Of a DNA stretch of 15,813 bases, positions 6,985-14,738 are shown in pieces (the first letter of the stretch is position 1; every line of letters starts with the position of its first letter). The DNA is taken from contig CANKOT010000052.1 in assembly GCA_947484245.1 (NCBI GenBank), positions 1 through 15,813 on the forward strand. Reading direction: 5' to 3'. A program made the position numbers and the translations under genes. The notes under the pieces are model-generated. The model did not search any database. It saw only the letters and a list, made by a program, of their open reading frames with translations, and was not told the DNA's origin. Source of the DNA: Comamonadaceae bacterium. GTDB taxonomy: Bacteria; Pseudomonadota; Gammaproteobacteria; Burkholderiales; Burkholderiaceae.

Positions 6985-6993
6985 TTATCCACA
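6985..6993 (+). other. consensus DnaA box TTATCCACA
   Basis: This is an exact match to the high-affinity DnaA nonamer, 130 bases upstream of the priA start, in the same orientation as the match at 6797. Confidence 0.5.
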
Positions 6994-7122
6994 GTTTATT
7001 GGGACTGCCTTTAAAGATCATGAAAAACAACAACTTACCCGATGTTTCAAGAATATTTATGAGCAAGAAAATGACAGAATGCAGAACGGCCCTCGTGTTG
7101 AGGGTTGCGCACAGGGTTTTGA

Positions 7123-9222
7123 ATGCAAAAGTGGCTTGACATTGCAGTTTCAGCACCCGCACACAGTCAAGTGGGCGGCTTGCTAAGCTATGTCACTGAA
7201 TTGCCCGCAGCGGTGGGGCAATTGGTCAGAGTGCCATTTGGCAGCAGAGAGGTGTTGGGCGTCGTGTGGGGCGTTCACACCACCGCCCCCGACAGCCTGA
7301 GCACACACACTTTGCGTCAAGTGACGGCGGTCTTGGAAGGCATTGAACCTTTGAGCGCGCACTGGCGGCAGTTGGTTCAGTTCACCGCGCAGTATTACCA
7401 ACGCGCAGTGGGGGAAGTGGCCATGGCGGCATTGCCGCCGCAACTCAGAGACCTGACGCCTTTGCAAATGGCGCGGCGCTTGAAAAAAAATCCGGCTTCC
7501 AATGAAGTCTTGGATGCCGCAATGCAGTCACCTTGGCCTTTGTCCGCGCAGCAAACGGAGGTGTTAGCCCAAATGGAAGAGGCCCCTGGCCCCTTCCTGC
7601 TGCATGGTGCCACAGGCAGCGGAAAAACAGAGGTCTACCTCCAAGCCGTGGCCATGTGTTTGGCAGACAACCCCCACGCACAAGCCTTGATGATGGTGCC
7701 TGAGATCAACCTCACGCCACAACTTGAGGCGCGTGTGAAAGCCAGGTTTGGCGATGTGGGCGTGGTCTCTATGCACAGCGGCATGACGGGCCCTCAAAGA
7801 TTGAAGAGCTGGTTGGCAGCCCACCAAGGCAGCGCGCGCATTGTGCTGGGCACTCGGATGGCCATCTTTGCCTCTATGCCTCACTTGAAATGGATTGTGG
7901 TGGACGAAGAACACGATGCCAGCTACAAGCAACAAGAAGGTGCGCGCTACTCAGCCCGCGATTTGGCTATTTACAGAGCGCGCCTTGAAAACGCCAAAGT
8001 GATTTTGGGGTCTGCCACGCCCTCTTTCGAAAGCTGGCATCACAGCAGGCCCGCTGCAGAAGGTGGCCGCTATTTGCGCTTGCCCATGCCGGCGCGCATT
8101 GGTGCTGGCCAACTGCCTTTTGTGCGGTGCGTTGACATGAACCATCAGCCGCGCAAAACCGTTTTGTCTGCTCCCTTGATGACCGCCATTCAGGAGCGTG
8201 TGGCCAAGGGCGAGCAAAGCATGCTGCTGCTCAACCGGCGCGGCTATGCCCCAGTGTTGCACTGTGCCGATTGCGGCTGGAAAAGTGAATGCTCGCACTG
8301 CAGTGCGTTTCGGGTGTTTCACAAAATTGATCGAACCTTGCGCTGCCACCACTGCGGCTTCACGGAGCGTGTGCCCCGCGCTTGCCCCGCTTGCGGCAAT
8401 GCCGACATTGCGCCCATGGGGCGAGGCACAGAACAACTCGAAGAACACTTGGCCGAGCTTTTGGTAAACGTCAAACGGCCCGATGGTCAGCCGGTGAAGG
8501 TGATGCGCATTGATGCAGACAGCACCAAACTCAAGGGCTCGCTAGAAGCCCAACTGGCGGGGGTGCACAGTGGTGAAGTCGATGTGCTGGTTGGCACGCA
8601 AATGATTGCCAAAGGACATGACTTTCGCCGCATCACTTTGGTGGCAGCCATCAATCCGGATGGCGCTTTGTTTTCCAGTGATTTCAGGGCGCCAGAGCGA
8701 TTGTTTGCTTTGCTGATGCAAGCGGGTGGCAGAGCTGGCCGCGATGCCGCACAAAGTGCCAGCAGTGAAATGTGGGTCCAAACTTTTCACCCCTCTCACC
8801 CTTTGTTTGAAGCCCTTAAAAAACACGACTACCCTGCCTTTGCAGAGCAACAATTGAAAGAACGTTTGGAAGCCGGCTTGCCGCCCAGTACTTACCAAGC
8901 CTTGATTCGCAGCGACGCTCGCATGCAGTCGGTAGCGCAGGCGTTTCTAAACCATGCCAATGCGCAGCTTCAATCACTCGATGGCTTCAGCGCCAACGAT
9001 GCATCGGCGTTGGCCGAGGTGAGTGTGTATCCGGCAGTGCCCATGAGCATTCAGCGGGTGGCCAATGTTGAACGCGCACAAATGCTGATTGAAAGCGCTT
9101 CCCGAAAAGCACTTCACAGAGTGCTTGAGTTGTTGCAAGAGCAACTGCATGCATCGCGCTCTTTGCCAGAGCACAAGGGCTTGATTCGCTGGCTGGTGGA
9201 TGTCGATCCACTGGCCATTTAA
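7123..9222 (+). CDS. priA: primosomal protein N' (PriA helicase)
   Basis: PriA is the 3'-5' DNA helicase that recognises stalled forks and D-loops and starts reassembly of the replisome. The 699-residue product has the N-terminal DNA-binding domain (roughly 1-110) and then the helicase core, with Walker A GATGSGKT (162-169), DEEH box (261-264) and SATPS (297-301). Next comes the PriA zinc region with eight cysteines (381, 384, 390, 393, 408, 411, 421, 424) inserted in the second helicase lobe. GTQMIAKGHDF and QAGGRAGR follow as later helicase motifs. Length is close to E. coli PriA (732). CAGGG (7112-7116) lies six bases before ATG 7123, which supports this start. It ends five bases from the convergent permease gene, leaving no room for a separate terminator. 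Confidence 0.97.
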   Translation: MQKWLDIAVSAPAHSQVGGLLSYVTELPAAVGQLVRVPFGSREVLGVVWGVHTTAPDSLSTHTLRQVTAVLEGIEPLSAHWRQLVQFTAQYYQRAVGEVAMAALPPQLRDLTPLQMARRLKKNPASNEVLDAAMQSPWPLSAQQTEVLAQMEEAPGPFLLHGATGSGKTEVYLQAVAMCLADNPHAQALMMVPEINLTPQLEARVKARFGDVGVVSMHSGMTGPQRLKSWLAAHQGSARIVLGTRMAIFASMPHLKWIVVDEEHDASYKQQEGARYSARDLAIYRARLENAKVILGSATPSFESWHHSRPAAEGGRYLRLPMPARIGAGQLPFVRCVDMNHQPRKTVLSAPLMTAIQERVAKGEQSMLLLNRRGYAPVLHCADCGWKSECSHCSAFRVFHKIDRTLRCHHCGFTERVPRACPACGNADIAPMGRGTEQLEEHLAELLVNVKRPDGQPVKVMRIDADSTKLKGSLEAQLAGVHSGEVDVLVGTQMIAKGHDFRRITLVAAINPDGALFSSDFRAPERLFALLMQAGGRAGRDAAQSASSEMWVQTFHPSHPLFEALKKHDYPAFAEQQLKERLEAGLPPSTYQALIRSDARMQSVAQAFLNHANAQLQSLDGFSANDASALAEVSVYPAVPMSIQRVANVERAQMLIESASRKALHRVLELLQEQLHASRSLPEHKGLIRWLVDVDPLAI

Positions 9223-9227
9223 TGCAT

Positions 9228-10193
9228 CTATTGAAGCAAAGCCACCGCACCCGAAAAGGTGAGAAATGCCGCCGCTGTTGAGACCAAAATAATTCTGGCA
9301 ATGCGGCCATTGTCGGCACCAAATCTTTCGGCCAACATGGCCACATTGCTGGCGCTTGGCAAAGCCGCCACCAGCACCATGACTTTGAGGGCAAACGCAT
9401 CGATGGGCACGCCCATTGAAATAAATGCCAAGCCCACGACCAAAACCAATAGCGGGTGCAAAAACAATTTGATCAGTGCAACAGGCACATAGTCTTTCCA
9501 TGTCAGGGGGCCGTGTTGTTCGTGGTGTGCAATTTTTTGCGATCGCGCCAACACCGCACCAATGGTGAACAGCGCCACCGGCGAGGCTGCATCGCCCAAC
9601 AAGGCCACTGTTTTTTCAACGGGCCCTGGCAATTCAATTTGAAACGCCGAGAACAATGTGCCCAACAAGATGGCCCAAGGCAGGGGGTTTTTAGCCATGC
9701 CCAGCAATGCATTTTTGGCAGCTTGACTCACGCCCTGTTCGCTCGCACTGTCCAAACGTGAAAGTGCAATGCAAAGCGATGTGGTGATGACCATGTCGAT
9801 GACGATGGTGACAATGGCAGGGCCAGCAGCCGCAGACCCCAGCAAGGCCACCAACAAAGGCACGCCCATGAAGCCGGTGTTGGGAAAGGCGCCGACCAAG
9901 GCGCCAAATGCGGCATCGTTCCAACCAAAACGCTTGTTCAATGAGATGGCCACCAAGAAGGCCACCATGACCAAGGCGCAAAACAAGTACATGAAGAAAG
10001 CGCCAGCATCGAGCAGTTGAGCAATGGGCGTGTTGGCACCAAAACGGAACAGCATGCAAGGCAAGGCAAAAAACAACACAAAGCCGTTGAGGCCTGGGAT
10101 GGCTTCAAACGGTAGCATTTGGCGACGCGCCGCCCAATAGCCGCAAAGTACCAATGCAAAAAAGGGAAAGGTGACGCGCAAGACATCTAGCAT
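9228..10193 (-). CDS. AEC-family (auxin efflux carrier-like) transporter
   Basis: This 321-residue, very hydrophobic protein has about ten membrane segments in two halves, typical of the AEC family (malonate, lactate or similar organic-acid permeases in bacteria, in the bile/arsenite/riboflavin transporter superfamily). The first half carries FPNTGFMGVPLL (103-114), with the conserved Asn105 and Gly107 of the crossover; the second half carries DAASPVALFTIGAVLA (201-216). A charged linker at about 146-160 separates the halves. The substrate cannot be told from sequence. It converges with priA (five-base gap) and diverges from rep across 98 bases. Only a weak Shine-Dalgarno is seen before the start. 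Confidence 0.9.
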   Translation of the reverse strand: MLDVLRVTFPFFALVLCGYWAARRQMLPFEAIPGLNGFVLFFALPCMLFRFGANTPIAQLLDAGAFFMYLFCALVMVAFLVAISLNKRFGWNDAAFGALVGAFPNTGFMGVPLLVALLGSAAAGPAIVTIVIDMVITTSLCIALSRLDSASEQGVSQAAKNALLGMAKNPLPWAILLGTLFSAFQIELPGPVEKTVALLGDAASPVALFTIGAVLARSQKIAHHEQHGPLTWKDYVPVALIKLFLHPLLVLVVGLAFISMGVPIDAFALKVMVLVAALPSASNVAMLAERFGADNGRIARIILVSTAAAFLTFSGAVALLQ

Positions 10194-10291
10194 GGTTCAC
10201 ATTGTGCCTTGGAATCTGAGCCCAAATTGCCCGCTATGATTCGTCGGCTGATTGAATGAGTATTTGAATTCAGCCATTCCAACTTATACGC
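10194..10291. promoter_or_regulatory. divergent spacer between AEC permease gene and rep
   Basis: These 98 bases must carry the start signals of both genes. GGCTGA (10246-10251) and TCAGCC (10270-10275) form a six-bp inverted repeat, and GAATTC lies inside it, 17-45 bases before the rep ATG. I see no clear -35/-10 pair and no good Shine-Dalgarno before rep. Confidence 0.35.
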
Positions 10292-12397
10292 ATGTCCACC
10301 CCCACCTCCGGTTTGAATCCGGCTCAACTAGAAGCCGTCAATTACGTCAAAGGTCCCTGCCTTGTGTTGGCGGGAGCAGGCTCGGGCAAGACGCGCGTGA
10401 TCACGCAAAAAATTGCACGGCTGATTGAGGTGGGCTTAGAACCGAAGCGCATCGCAGCCATCACATTTACCAACAAAGCCGCCAGTGAGATGCGCGAACG
10501 TGCACGCAAGCTCATCGGCAAAGGTGCGCAAGAGGTCATGATTTGCACCTTTCATGCCTTGGGTGTGCGCATCATGCGACAAGACGGGCATGTGCTGGGC
10601 TTGAAGCCACAGTTTAGTATTTTGGATGCCGACGATGTGCTGAGCATCTTGAAAGACTGCGGAGGCAGCACCGATGCCAACACAGGGCGCCAATGGCAAT
10701 GGGCCATCAGCGCTTGGAAAAATGCGGGTCTGACGGGTGCGCAGGCTGAACTCGTAGCCAAAAATGAAAACGAGCGGGTGGCAGCGCGCATCATGGGCCG
10801 CTATGAAGAGCGTCTGGCTGCTTATCAAAGCGTCGACTTTGACGACTTGATTGGTTTGCCATTGAAGCTGCTGGGGCAATTTCCTGAAGTGCGTGAGCGC
10901 TGGCAAGCAGCGATGGGCCATGTGCTGGTCGATGAATACCAAGACACCAACGCCACGCAATACGAGGTGCTGAAACACTTGGTGGGTGAGCGTGCCCGCT
11001 TTACTGCCGTGGGCGATGATGACCAATCGATTTATGGTTGGCGCGGCGCAACCTTAGACAATTTGAAACGTTTGCCACAAGATTATCCGCAATTGAAGCT
11101 TGTGAAGTTAGAGCAAAACTACCGCTCTACCAGCGCCATTTTGCGTGCGGCCAACAATGTGATTGAGCCCAACCCCAAGCTTTACCCCAAGACGCTCTTT
11201 TCGGAATTGGGCGAAGGCGAACCCGTGCGGGTGCTCGATGCAGACAACGAAGAACACGAGGCCGACCGCATGATTGCGCGCATTCAATCATTGCGGGCTG
11301 GCACAGCCACCACCGCAGGTGGCATTCAATACCGAGACTACAAAGAGTTTGCCATTTTGTACCGCGCCAATCACATGGCCAAACCGTTTGAAAAAGCTTT
11401 GCGGCGCGCACAAATTCCTTATAAGGTGTCGGGCGGACAAAGTTTTTTTGACCGCGCAGAAATCAAAGACTTGTGTGCTTGGTTTCGCTTGTGGGTCAAC
11501 AACAACGACGATCCAGCCTTCTTGCGCGCCGTGACCAGTCCCAAGCGCGGTATTGGTCATCAAACTTTGGCAGGCCTTGGCACTTTGGCAAGCCAGTACA
11601 AACTCAGTTTGTTTGAAGCCTTGTTTTCAAACAGCTTGGGCGCCAAGTTGTCTGCGCGCGCTGTCGGTAGCTTGCATGAATTTGGCCGCTACATGAACGA
11701 TCTGGAATACCGCGCCAAGCGCACACATGGTGCCGAAGATGCCAAAGCGTTTTTGTTGCAGTGGCTGAAAGAAATTGGCTACGAAAAACATTTGTACGAT
11801 GGGGAAGACAACGAGAAAGTGGCGACCGCACGTTGGACCAATGTGCTGGAATTTATTGATTGGATGTCGGGGCGCTGCGGCGGCACCATTGACGATGCGG
11901 CAGGCGTGAGCATCGCTTCCGAAACCAAGTCATTGCTGGAAGTCGCTCAAACCATTTCTTTGTTGTCTACTTTGAATGAACGCGAGCAAGACCCCAATGT
12001 GGTGACCTTGTCGACGCTGCATGCAGCCAAAGGCTTGGAGTGGCCGCATGTGATGCTGGTGGGTGTGAACGAAGGTTTGCTACCCTTCAAAATGGACGAA
12101 GACAACAAAGAGTCCATCGACGCCCAAGTGCATGCAGAAGGTCAGCTCTCAAGGCTTCAAGAAGAGCGACGCTTGATGTATGTGGGCATTACACGTGCGC
12201 AAAGAACATTGGCGGTGAGTTGGACCAAGCGCCGCAAAAAAGGGCGCGAGACCATCGCTGCATTGCCCAGTCGGTTTATTCAAGAGATGGCTTTAGATAA
12301 AAATACCATCAAAGAAGATCCGCGTGAAAAGTTGCGCGCATTGCGTGCTGAATTTGCACTCAAAGCGGCCGCCTCTGCGGCCCTTCAGAAAGACTGA
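10292..12397 (+). CDS. rep: ATP-dependent DNA helicase Rep (UvrD/PcrA family)
   Basis: Rep is a superfamily 1A 3'-5' helicase that clears proteins ahead of replication forks and helps restart. The 701-residue protein is collinear with E. coli Rep (673). Motifs in order are the Q-motif region LNPAQLEAV (8-16), Walker A GAGSGKT (28-34), AITFTNKAA (56-64, motif Ia), TFHALG (86-91), DEYQDTN (214-220, motif II), GDDDQSIYGWRGA (241-253, motif III), LEQNYRS (motif IV), TLHAAKGLEWPHV (motif V) and RRLMYVGITRAQ (motif VI). The GDDDQSIY segment and overall similarity favour Rep over UvrD. The C-terminal tail is Ala- and Lys-rich. It converges with the TPR gene 34 bases downstream, with only a weak TGGGC/GCCCA inverted repeat in the gap. 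Confidence 0.94.
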   Translation: MSTPTSGLNPAQLEAVNYVKGPCLVLAGAGSGKTRVITQKIARLIEVGLEPKRIAAITFTNKAASEMRERARKLIGKGAQEVMICTFHALGVRIMRQDGHVLGLKPQFSILDADDVLSILKDCGGSTDANTGRQWQWAISAWKNAGLTGAQAELVAKNENERVAARIMGRYEERLAAYQSVDFDDLIGLPLKLLGQFPEVRERWQAAMGHVLVDEYQDTNATQYEVLKHLVGERARFTAVGDDDQSIYGWRGATLDNLKRLPQDYPQLKLVKLEQNYRSTSAILRAANNVIEPNPKLYPKTLFSELGEGEPVRVLDADNEEHEADRMIARIQSLRAGTATTAGGIQYRDYKEFAILYRANHMAKPFEKALRRAQIPYKVSGGQSFFDRAEIKDLCAWFRLWVNNNDDPAFLRAVTSPKRGIGHQTLAGLGTLASQYKLSLFEALFSNSLGAKLSARAVGSLHEFGRYMNDLEYRAKRTHGAEDAKAFLLQWLKEIGYEKHLYDGEDNEKVATARWTNVLEFIDWMSGRCGGTIDDAAGVSIASETKSLLEVAQTISLLSTLNEREQDPNVVTLSTLHAAKGLEWPHVMLVGVNEGLLPFKMDEDNKESIDAQVHAEGQLSRLQEERRLMYVGITRAQRTLAVSWTKRRKKGRETIAALPSRFIQEMALDKNTIKEDPREKLRALRAEFALKAAASAALQKD

Positions 12398-12431
12398 GTG
12401 GGCTCTTTACCAAGCACTTGATGGCCCAGTG

Positions 12432-13706
12432 TCAATTTTGTCCCTGCCAAGTTTTCCAGAGCTGCGCAAATTGAACGGCAGTGGCTTCGCCCTGAATGCT
12501 GTCCCACATTTTGGTGGCCTCCACTTTTTGACCTAGTTTGTGAAGCACGATGCCCGCGTGCAGGCGCGTTTCAGCTTCACGCCTTAAGCCGCCCATGGCC
12601 AATGCTTTGCTAAAGAGCGCCTGTGCTTGACTCCAATTTTGCTTCGCGGCATACACCTCAGCCAAACTGGCCAAAGTATTGGCATCTTTGGCGGACCTCT
12701 CTAGTGCTGGAAATGCTTTGTCATCTTCGGCCAATTGCTGTTGAATTTGTTGGCGCAACTTTTGATGATTGGCGACGTCACTTCCTTTGCCCATCTTGCC
12801 TGCTGCAAAGGCAAGCTCGACCACTCGCGCTGCTTCGGCAGGCAAACCGGCCTTGAGCGCCAAATTAGCCATGTCGACGTAATCAACGGCATCTTGCATA
12901 TTGCCCGTGATTTCTAAAATACGATACAGATCTAAATCAAAGCGTGCATTGAAGTTGGCTTGGCGCCCCAAACGCGCAATCGATTCTGCCCAGTAGGCTT
13001 TGGTGGGGTAATTTTGAAGCAGCATCTTGAGCGTGCTGTTGTAGCCAGCATCGTCCTTGACCTGCCGCTGACTGACCGCCAAGGTGCGCAAGTCACTTTC
13101 TGGCGTTTTGACTTTGCCCGCTTCATCCAAACGGATTTTTTCTTTGACTTCTTGAATCACTTCTTCATGTCTGTTCAAGGAGAACAAGGTTTGAATGAGC
13201 ACGGGTCGCACAGAAGGGTTGCCGCCTTCGAGCTTTAAATAAATACGCGCCCAATTGACAACCCGTGGTAAATCTTTGACCTGCTCGCTGGCGCTTAACA
13301 GGGCTTCCATGAGAGGAAGTTTTTGAACCGCAAGCGTATCCTCGGGCATTTCTTGAATCATGGCCTCCAAGGTCTGAATCGCCAAAGGAAAGTTTTTGGC
13401 CTGCAATGCCGCAATGGCCAAGGTTCTTTGAATGACAGGCTTTTCAACAGAAGTAATCCCAGGCAGAGACAAGGTTTGCTGAGCCAGGGTGATGGCATTT
13501 TCGGCTTGACCCGCATTCAGGGCATCCTGCGCTGCCTTGAACGAGTTGGTCACCTCAGGCCGAACAAACTCTTGGGCATTGGCACTGAGCGCACAACTGA
13601 GTGCACAAGCCAGTGCAAGCAAGGTGCTAACCCAAACAGAGCGCAGCGGGCTCCGACCCTTGAGGGACGACTTGAAAAAAGAACAATTTAGAAGGCTAGA
13701 GGGCAT
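12432..13706 (-). CDS. secreted tetratricopeptide-repeat-like protein
   Basis: The product is an exported, all-helical protein. From ATG 13704-13706 it has 424 residues. A signal peptide with basic GRSPLR, an apolar core rich in Leu and Ala, and ANA-QEF cleavage ends at about residue 44. The rest is a series of helix pairs with TPR-type spacing: an N-terminal set (FKAAQDALNAGQAENAITLA and onward), a central set with YRILEITGNMQDAVDYVDMA, and C-terminal copies including LASLAEVYAAKQNWSQAQALF. No catalytic motif is visible, so a scaffold role is likely. The frame continues upstream to ATG 13779-13781 and TTG 13788-13790, so the start is uncertain; no start has a clear Shine-Dalgarno. It is divergent from tonB-exbB-exbD, and TPR proteins accompany some TonB systems, which suggests but does not show a shared role. 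Confidence 0.75.
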   Translation of the reverse strand: MPSSLLNCSFFKSSLKGRSPLRSVWVSTLLALACALSCALSANAQEFVRPEVTNSFKAAQDALNAGQAENAITLAQQTLSLPGITSVEKPVIQRTLAIAALQAKNFPLAIQTLEAMIQEMPEDTLAVQKLPLMEALLSASEQVKDLPRVVNWARIYLKLEGGNPSVRPVLIQTLFSLNRHEEVIQEVKEKIRLDEAGKVKTPESDLRTLAVSQRQVKDDAGYNSTLKMLLQNYPTKAYWAESIARLGRQANFNARFDLDLYRILEITGNMQDAVDYVDMANLALKAGLPAEAARVVELAFAAGKMGKGSDVANHQKLRQQIQQQLAEDDKAFPALERSAKDANTLASLAEVYAAKQNWSQAQALFSKALAMGGLRREAETRLHAGIVLHKLGQKVEATKMWDSIQGEATAVQFAQLWKTWQGQN

Positions 13707-13954
13707 GGCATCGATTAAAAATGTATTCAGAAAACGATCTTTGAAGGATTGAGCAACGAAAAGGCTGTAATTTTGGTACATGGATGCCAAATTAATTCTG
13801 TTTTTCGGGGATTACCCTTATGTTTTTTCTGGGTGGAAAATTCTTTTCGGCTTGTAACTTAATTACAACTTCTAGCCATTTAGAATCTCGCCCTAAGTAT
13901 TGTAAATCCGTGACACGTCATGGATGGATCTAGCCGAGAAGGAGCACTTGTTAC
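13707..13954. promoter_or_regulatory. divergent control region between TPR gene and tonB operon
   Basis: About 250 bases separate the preferred TPR start from tonB, and the part from 13791 on is AT-rich. TTGTAA-N5-TTACAA (13852-13868) is a perfect six-bp inverted repeat of operator type. TAGAAT (13881-13886) is a fair -10 candidate for tonB, but no good -35 lies 17 bases before it. AAGGAG (13939-13944) is a good Shine-Dalgarno, ten bases before the tonB ATG. I see no convincing 19-bp Fur box. Confidence 0.45.
13852..13868. promoter_or_regulatory. operator-like inverted repeat TTGTAA-N5-TTACAA
   Basis: A perfect 6-bp dyad with a five-base centre (CTTAA) lies 87-103 bases upstream of the tonB ATG and upstream of the possible -10 at 13881. 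It does not match the Fur consensus. A binding protein cannot be named. Confidence 0.4.
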
Positions 13955-14629
13955 ATGATTGATTACGCCAGTCGGCAGCGAACCCCCCGCAAACATTTGA
14001 TCGGGTTGACTGCAGTGGTGGTGTTGCACGGGCTGCTTTTTTGGGCCATCAATTCCGGACTTGCGCACAAGTTTGTGAAAGTCATCAAAGGCCCGGTCGA
14101 AGCCGTTCTTTTGGAAGAGACCAAGCCCGAGATTCCGCCGCCCCCGCCACCACCTCCTCCCAAGAATTTGCCGCCCCCACCACCAGCCTATGTGCCGCCC
14201 GTAGACATTCAGGTGGCTTCGCCACCTCCGGTGAACGCCATTGCCGCTGTGTCCAACACACCGCAACCTGTGGCACCACCATCACCTTTGCCGGTGCAGA
14301 TGAATGCGCCGCCAGCACTGCCAGCGCCGCCAGCGCCGCCCGCACCGCCTGTTCAAACAGCCGCTGTGATCAACGCTTCGGGTTGCGAAAAGCCCGAATA
14401 CCCCAACGCCTCCAAGCGCTTGGAGGAAGAGGGCACTGTGCAATTGAAGTTTTTGGTGGGCGTTGATGGCAGGGTCTTAGAGTCGGCCGTTGAGAAGTCC
14501 TCGGGCTTTAGGCGTTTAGACGAAGCGGCCAGGGCTGGTTTGTCCAAATGCCAGTTCAAGCCTGGCACGATCGATGGCAGGCCCCAGCAAAGCTGGGCTA
14601 GCATGAAATACACCTGGCGCTTGGAATGA
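13955..14629 (+). CDS. tonB: energy transducer TonB
   Basis: TonB spans the periplasm and passes energy from ExbB-ExbD to outer-membrane receptors for iron chelates, haem or vitamins. The 224-residue product has a single N-terminal membrane anchor (about 15-32) containing LHG with His25, the counterpart of the essential His20 of E. coli TonB. A proline-rich spacer follows (about 57-135, with nine consecutive prolines at 61-69 and PAP repeats), then the C-terminal TonB fold (about 145-224) with YPNASKRLEEEGTVQLKFLV and a final YTWRLE strand. Cys144 and Cys199 flank the fold and may form a disulfide. A strong AAGGAG precedes ATG 13955. A 9-bp tandem repeat (14321-14338) encodes part of the PAP run. 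It is first in tonB-exbB-exbD. Confidence 0.93.
   Translation: MIDYASRQRTPRKHLIGLTAVVVLHGLLFWAINSGLAHKFVKVIKGPVEAVLLEETKPEIPPPPPPPPPKNLPPPPPAYVPPVDIQVASPPPVNAIAAVSNTPQPVAPPSPLPVQMNAPPALPAPPAPPAPPVQTAAVINASGCEKPEYPNASKRLEEEGTVQLKFLVGVDGRVLESAVEKSSGFRRLDEAARAGLSKCQFKPGTIDGRPQQSWASMKYTWRLE
14321..14338 (+). repeat. two tandem 9-bp units (CCAGCGCCG) in the tonB proline-rich region
   Basis: Exact copies at 14321-14329 and 14330-14338 add one PAP triplet each. Such in-frame repeats can expand or contract and so change the length of the periplasmic spacer. Confidence 0.7.
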
Positions 14630-14738
14630 GTTGTTCAAAGCAAACATCCCAACACGACAGATCAAAACCACAAAAACCCAACACTTTTTGTTGAACATTT
14701 TTTAAATTTAATTGAATCCGTTTCAGAGGAGTCCTCCC

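Larger units (their letters stand above)
6704..7122. other. 419-base AT-rich non-coding region between hemE and priA
   Basis: This is the longest gene-free stretch in the window and is clearly more AT-rich than its flanks. From left to right it holds an intrinsic terminator (6753-6788), a DnaA-box match TTATGCACA (6797-6805), a 12-bp palindrome TTAAAATTTTAA (6825-6836) and an imperfect palindrome (6851-6866). Then come an AT-rich run near 6867-6893, a 10-bp hairpin (6930-6956), a perfect DnaA box TTATCCACA (6985-6993) and a small CCCTC/GAGGG hairpin (7090-7104) just before the priA ribosome-binding site. TTGACT at 6792 resembles a -35 element, but the best -10 (TAGAAT, 6819) is 21 bases away, so I do not call a promoter. 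Short ORFs here have no support. Confidence 0.6.

Noticed and set aside
7090..7104. CCCTC/GAGGG hairpin before priA as a terminator or attenuator
   Set aside because: Five base pairs with no T-run; it may slightly affect translation but cannot be called.
6879..7186. Short ORFs on both strands in the hemE-priA spacer (for example 6879-7139 plus and 6938-7162 minus)
   Set aside because: They overlap each other and the priA start, translate the hairpin and DnaA boxes, begin with poor or no ribosome-binding sites, and show no recognisable domain.
12398..12431. TGGGC/GCCCA inverted repeat between rep and the TPR gene as a shared terminator
   Set aside because: The stem is only five base pairs with a long loop and there is no T-run on either strand.
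14726..14737. Self-complementary GAGGA/TCCTC around the exbB Shine-Dalgarno as a riboswitch-like lock
   Set aside because: The loop would be a single base, so only about three pairs could form; a stable hairpin is unlikely.
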